From NCBI RefSeq assembly GCF_000695095.2, contig NZ_CP011454.1, forward strand, positions 186,001-250,000: a stretch of DNA of 64,000 bases, given 5' to 3'. The translations under genes were made by a program, and so were the position numbers. Shown here piece after piece: positions 61,606 to 64,000 of the stretch (its first letter is position 1; each line of letters starts with the position of its first letter). The notes below the pieces were generated by a model. It had not been told where the DNA came from, searched no databases, and saw only the letters and a list, made by a program, of their open reading frames with translations. Origin of the DNA: Gemmatimonas phototrophica. GTDB lineage: Bacteria; Gemmatimonadota; Gemmatimonadetes; Gemmatimonadales; Gemmatimonadaceae.

Positions 61606-62999
61606 GCGCGCGTCGACTTTTCGTCGCGGTGGCAACCGCCGCCTCGCTGTTGCCACTCGGTGCGCATGCCCAGGCCACGCGCGCGCCGGTCCGGCGTCCG
61701 GTTGCCAAGCCAGTCGCCAAGCCAGTTGCGGAGCCGCCGGCATCGCCGGCCATCATGGGCGACGACTCGCTCACCATGAAGTTCGAGGTGAGCGGCATTC
61801 CCGTCATTCTGCGTCGTGTCACGGCCAACAACGTGGTGGCGGCCAATCTGTATCTGCTGGGTGGCGCCCGACAGCTGACGCCGGCCACGCAGGGCATTGA
61901 GCTCATGCTGCTCGAAGCCAGCGAGCGCGGTACGCAGAAATACCCGCGCGATCTGCTGCGCAGCAAAATGGCGCGGTTGGGGAGTGCCATTGGTGTAAGC
62001 GCTGGCGCGGACTGGACCAGCATGGGGTTGCGCGCCACCACGACGGGCTTTGACAGCACCTGGGCCATTATGGCGGATCGCGTGGTTGCCCCCCGCATCG
62101 ACGCCCCCGATGTGGAGTTCGTGCGGGAGCAGTTCGTGACGGCGGTGAGCCAGCGCAAGGACAGCCCCGATGCGCTCCTCGATTTTCTCGCCGACAGCAT
62201 GGCGTTTGCCGGCCATCCGTATGCGCTCGAACCCACGGGCTCCGAAGCGTCACTCAAGAGCATTACGGCCGCTCAGCTGCGCGACTATCACCGTACACAA
62301 ATGGTGACGTCGCGCATGCTGCTGGTGGTGGTAGGCAATGTGTCGCGCAGCAAGGTGGAGAAGCTGGTGCGTGAGAGCATTGGGCGCCTGCCGCGCGGTA
62401 CGTATGCCTGGTCGCTCCCCGATCCGCCGGCCGATTTGCCCAGCGGCTATGTAGTGGAAAAGCGTGCACTCCCTACCAACTACCTGCAGGGGTACTTCCA
62501 CGGACCCAAGGCTACCAGCCAGGATTACGCCGCCCTGCGCCTCGCCTGCGCGGTGTTGTCGGGGCGGCTGTTTGGCGAGGTGCGTCAGCGCCGCAACCTG
62601 TCGTACTCGGTCAACGCGCCCTTCGTGGAACGCGCCTTCTCACTGGGTGGGCTCTACGTCACCACCACCCAGCCCGACGAAGTGCTCTCCATCATGCTGC
62701 AGCAGATCAAGGCGCTGCAGGAGGGCATCATTACAGAGGAAGGGCTGGAGCAGCTGGTGCAGCAATTCATTGTCACGTACTTCCTCGACAACGAAACCAA
62801 CGCCGACCAGGCCAACATGCTGGCGCGCGCCGAGCTGTATCAGGGTGACTTCCGCCGTGCGTCGCGTTTCGTGCAGGAGCTGCGCGCCGTAACCCCCGAA
62901 GAAATTCAGCGCGCCGCCCGCACCTACATGCGCAACGTGCGCTGGGCGTACGTGGGCGACCCGGCCAAGGTCACGGGTGCGCGGTTGCTGCGCTTCTGA
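61602..62999 (+). CDS. M16 family peptidase, non-catalytic partner, exported
   Basis: GTG 61602 overlaps the preceding stop. The 465 residues begin with a signal peptide and a Lys-Pro-Val-Ala repeat (RPVAKPVAKPVAEPPA). The M16 fold is kept (LGGARQLTPATQGIELMLLE, MVTSRMLLVVVGNVSRSKVE, GRLFGEVRQRRNLSYSVNA), but the HxxEH site reads IELMLLEASERG, so zinc is not bound. The Arg/Tyr substrate-binding pair of the second half (RNLSYSV) is intact. Active/inactive pairs of this kind are usual for bacterial processing peptidases. Confidence 0.93.
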   Translation: MSARRLFVAVATAASLLPLGAHAQATRAPVRRPVAKPVAKPVAEPPASPAIMGDDSLTMKFEVSGIPVILRRVTANNVVAANLYLLGGARQLTPATQGIELMLLEASERGTQKYPRDLLRSKMARLGSAIGVSAGADWTSMGLRATTTGFDSTWAIMADRVVAPRIDAPDVEFVREQFVTAVSQRKDSPDALLDFLADSMAFAGHPYALEPTGSEASLKSITAAQLRDYHRTQMVTSRMLLVVVGNVSRSKVEKLVRESIGRLPRGTYAWSLPDPPADLPSGYVVEKRALPTNYLQGYFHGPKATSQDYAALRLACAVLSGRLFGEVRQRRNLSYSVNAPFVERAFSLGGLYVTTTQPDEVLSIMLQQIKALQEGIITEEGLEQLVQQFIVTYFLDNETNADQANMLARAELYQGDFRRASRFVQELRAVTPEEIQRAARTYMRNVRWAYVGDPAKVTGARLLRF

Positions 63000-63057
63000 C
63001 TTAAGGTGTAGCCTGGAGCACGTTGAACCGATGGCACGGAGGTATCCAAGGCATCCG

Positions 63058-63095
63058 AGGCATCCAAGAACAGCAATGTTGTTTCTTGGATGCCT
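63058..63095. terminator. Hairpin after the M16 pair
   Basis: AGGCATCCAAGAA (63058-63070) and TTCTTGGATGCCT (63083-63095) form a perfect 13-bp stem. Shortened copies of the same word lie just outside on both sides (AGGTATCCAAGGCATCC, TGTCTTGGATGCCTT), so it is also a small nested repeat. It could end M16 transcription. Confidence 0.55.
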
Positions 63096-63164
63096 TGAAT
63101 GTCTTGGATGCCTTCGTGCTATCAGTTCAAATCAACTTGCACCAAACAGGTCTCCGTGAATGCC

Positions 63165-63878
63165 ATGCCCCGTATCCTCTCCGTCGATCTCGCCTACAAG
63201 CACTACCGTGATGTCGGCGTCGCACTGCTCGAGGCCACGCCACGCGGCATCGCCGTCACGCTGCTCGATATTCCACTCAGCGGCGCACCAACGCCGGATG
63301 CACTCTGCGAGTGGTTGGTCCTCAGCGCTGCGGAATACGCCGTCAGTGGCCTCTGCATCGATGGCCCGCTCGGCTGGAAAGCCCCACACACCGACGCGGT
63401 ACACAGCCGCGTGAGCGAAAAGGCCGTGCGTGCGCCCGGCAAAACCGGACTGCCCCCCAATGGCGTGAAGCCGCGCGGCTATCTGGCGTTCACGCAGTTC
63501 TCCATTGCCCTCTTTGAGCGGCTCACCATGCGCGAGGGGTTCGTGCTGCCTGGGGACGAATCGCCGAGCGATGGATTGTTCGTCACCGAAACGTTCCCTA
63601 CGGCGGCTTGGCGGGCGCTCGGACTCACGGCGCTGCCGGGCAAGGCGGCCACGAAGCCGCACGGCATGGACGCCGCGCGCGAGCGGTTGGCCCTGGCCAC
63701 CGGCATTGAGCTGCCCTCACACATCACGCACGACCAGCTGCAGGCCGTCGTGGGTGGCATTGCGGGGGTGCGCTGGGCCGGCGGCGAGCGCGATGCCGTA
63801 CAGTTGGCTGGTTTACCGCCCTTTCGCCTCGACGGATGCTGGCGCGAGGGCTATATCATGGTTCCAGCGTCCGCGTGA
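63165..63878 (+). CDS. DUF429 domain-containing protein
   Basis: ATG 63165 gives 237 residues; GTG 63156 is possible. The family is recognised by the N-terminal RILSVDLAYKHYRDVGVALL, LCIDGPLGWKAPHTDAVHSR and the later FVTETFPTAAWRALGLTALP, HDQLQAVVGGIAGVRWAGGE. DUF429 proteins have an RNase H-like fold with acidic positions (VDLA, CIDGP and HDQ); no activity is established. Confidence 0.82.
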   Translation: MPRILSVDLAYKHYRDVGVALLEATPRGIAVTLLDIPLSGAPTPDALCEWLVLSAAEYAVSGLCIDGPLGWKAPHTDAVHSRVSEKAVRAPGKTGLPPNGVKPRGYLAFTQFSIALFERLTMREGFVLPGDESPSDGLFVTETFPTAAWRALGLTALPGKAATKPHGMDAARERLALATGIELPSHITHDQLQAVVGGIAGVRWAGGERDAVQLAGLPPFRLDGCWREGYIMVPASA

Positions 63879-63920
63879 TCGCACGCGCCTGACGCCCTCC
63901 CCGTTTTCTCCCCGCCTGCC

Positions 63921-64000
63921 ATGTCTGATTCGTTCTCCCGCCGGGACTTTGTCGGCACCAGCGCCACTCTGGCCATGGGTGCCATGTTCGTGCCGAGGCA
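63921..64000 (+). CDS. Start of a Tat-exported protein, cut by window edge
   Basis: ATG 63921 opens a frame with a twin-arginine signal (MSDSFSRRDFVGTSATLAMG, then AMFVPR). Only 26 residues are inside the window, so the product cannot be identified. Signals of this form head oxidoreductase and amidohydrolase proteins in this kind of genome. Confidence 0.7.
   Translation, partial: MSDSFSRRDFVGTSATLAMGAMFVPR

Overview
The window is GC-rich, gene-dense bacterial chromosome. Many secreted proteins with 'AQ'-type signal-peptide ends, very large TonB receptors with carboxypeptidase-like N-terminal domains, kinase-TPR proteins, DUF1592/DUF1552 cytochrome-type proteins, DUF5916 proteins, M16/M28/M19 peptidases and secreted amidohydrolase-like enzymes together suggest a Gemmatimonadota (Gemmatimonas-like) heterotroph. 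This is an inference from gene content; no rRNA or tRNA gene is in the window to confirm it.

Layout. 1-4027 (minus): a SulP anion transporter translationally coupled to a DabA (DUF2309) protein with an intact zinc site, a probable inorganic-carbon uptake pair; dabA runs off the left edge. 4135-5260: Xre/RES toxin-antitoxin pair, followed by a 256-bp tandem repeat whose units are large inverted repeats (5273-5826). 5990-10829: small membrane protein, amphi-Trp protein, DinB-like protein, cyclophilin lipoprotein, VapBC, two gene remnants (DUF1801 and a kinase N-terminus) and an exported EEP-family nuclease/phosphatase.

11027-17944: four genes, each overlapping the next by ATGA: a protein with the layout of mammalian soluble adenylyl cyclase (two cyclase domains, AAA ATPase, helical repeats), an Lcp/MpaB rubber-oxygenase-like protein, a lycopene-cyclase-domain membrane protein and a further membrane protein. 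This is the best candidate for an undescribed system: a nucleotide-signalling ATPase tied to isoprenoid or carotenoid chemistry.

17973-39883: TonB receptor, Ser/Thr kinase, dipeptidase, Ada-like zinc protein, VIT-family transporter, exported aldolase plus M28 peptidase, a second cyclophilin with a second 85-residue membrane protein, sulfurtransferase, a fusion of an RBBP9-type hydrolase with a BciA-like reductase, formamidase, amidase, DoxX, argG, glyoxalase-like and exported hypothetical proteins. Four copies of a dispersed intergenic repeat built of about 20-bp CTGCAG-centred units in opposing orientation lie here (20637, 25084, 32356, 33515), plus a separate long inverted repeat after argG (37942-38236).

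39895-64000: panE; a DUF1592-DUF1552-ankyrin operon with two CxxCH haem motifs; DUF4168-like and creatininase-family exported proteins; DUF5916 protein; a beta-propeller protein next to a 1248-residue TonB receptor with a Spy/LTxxQ-like tail; murB; an HTH plus minimal nucleotidyltransferase pair behind an apparently leaderless promoter; an active/inactive M16 peptidase pair; a DUF429 protein; and the start of a Tat-exported protein.
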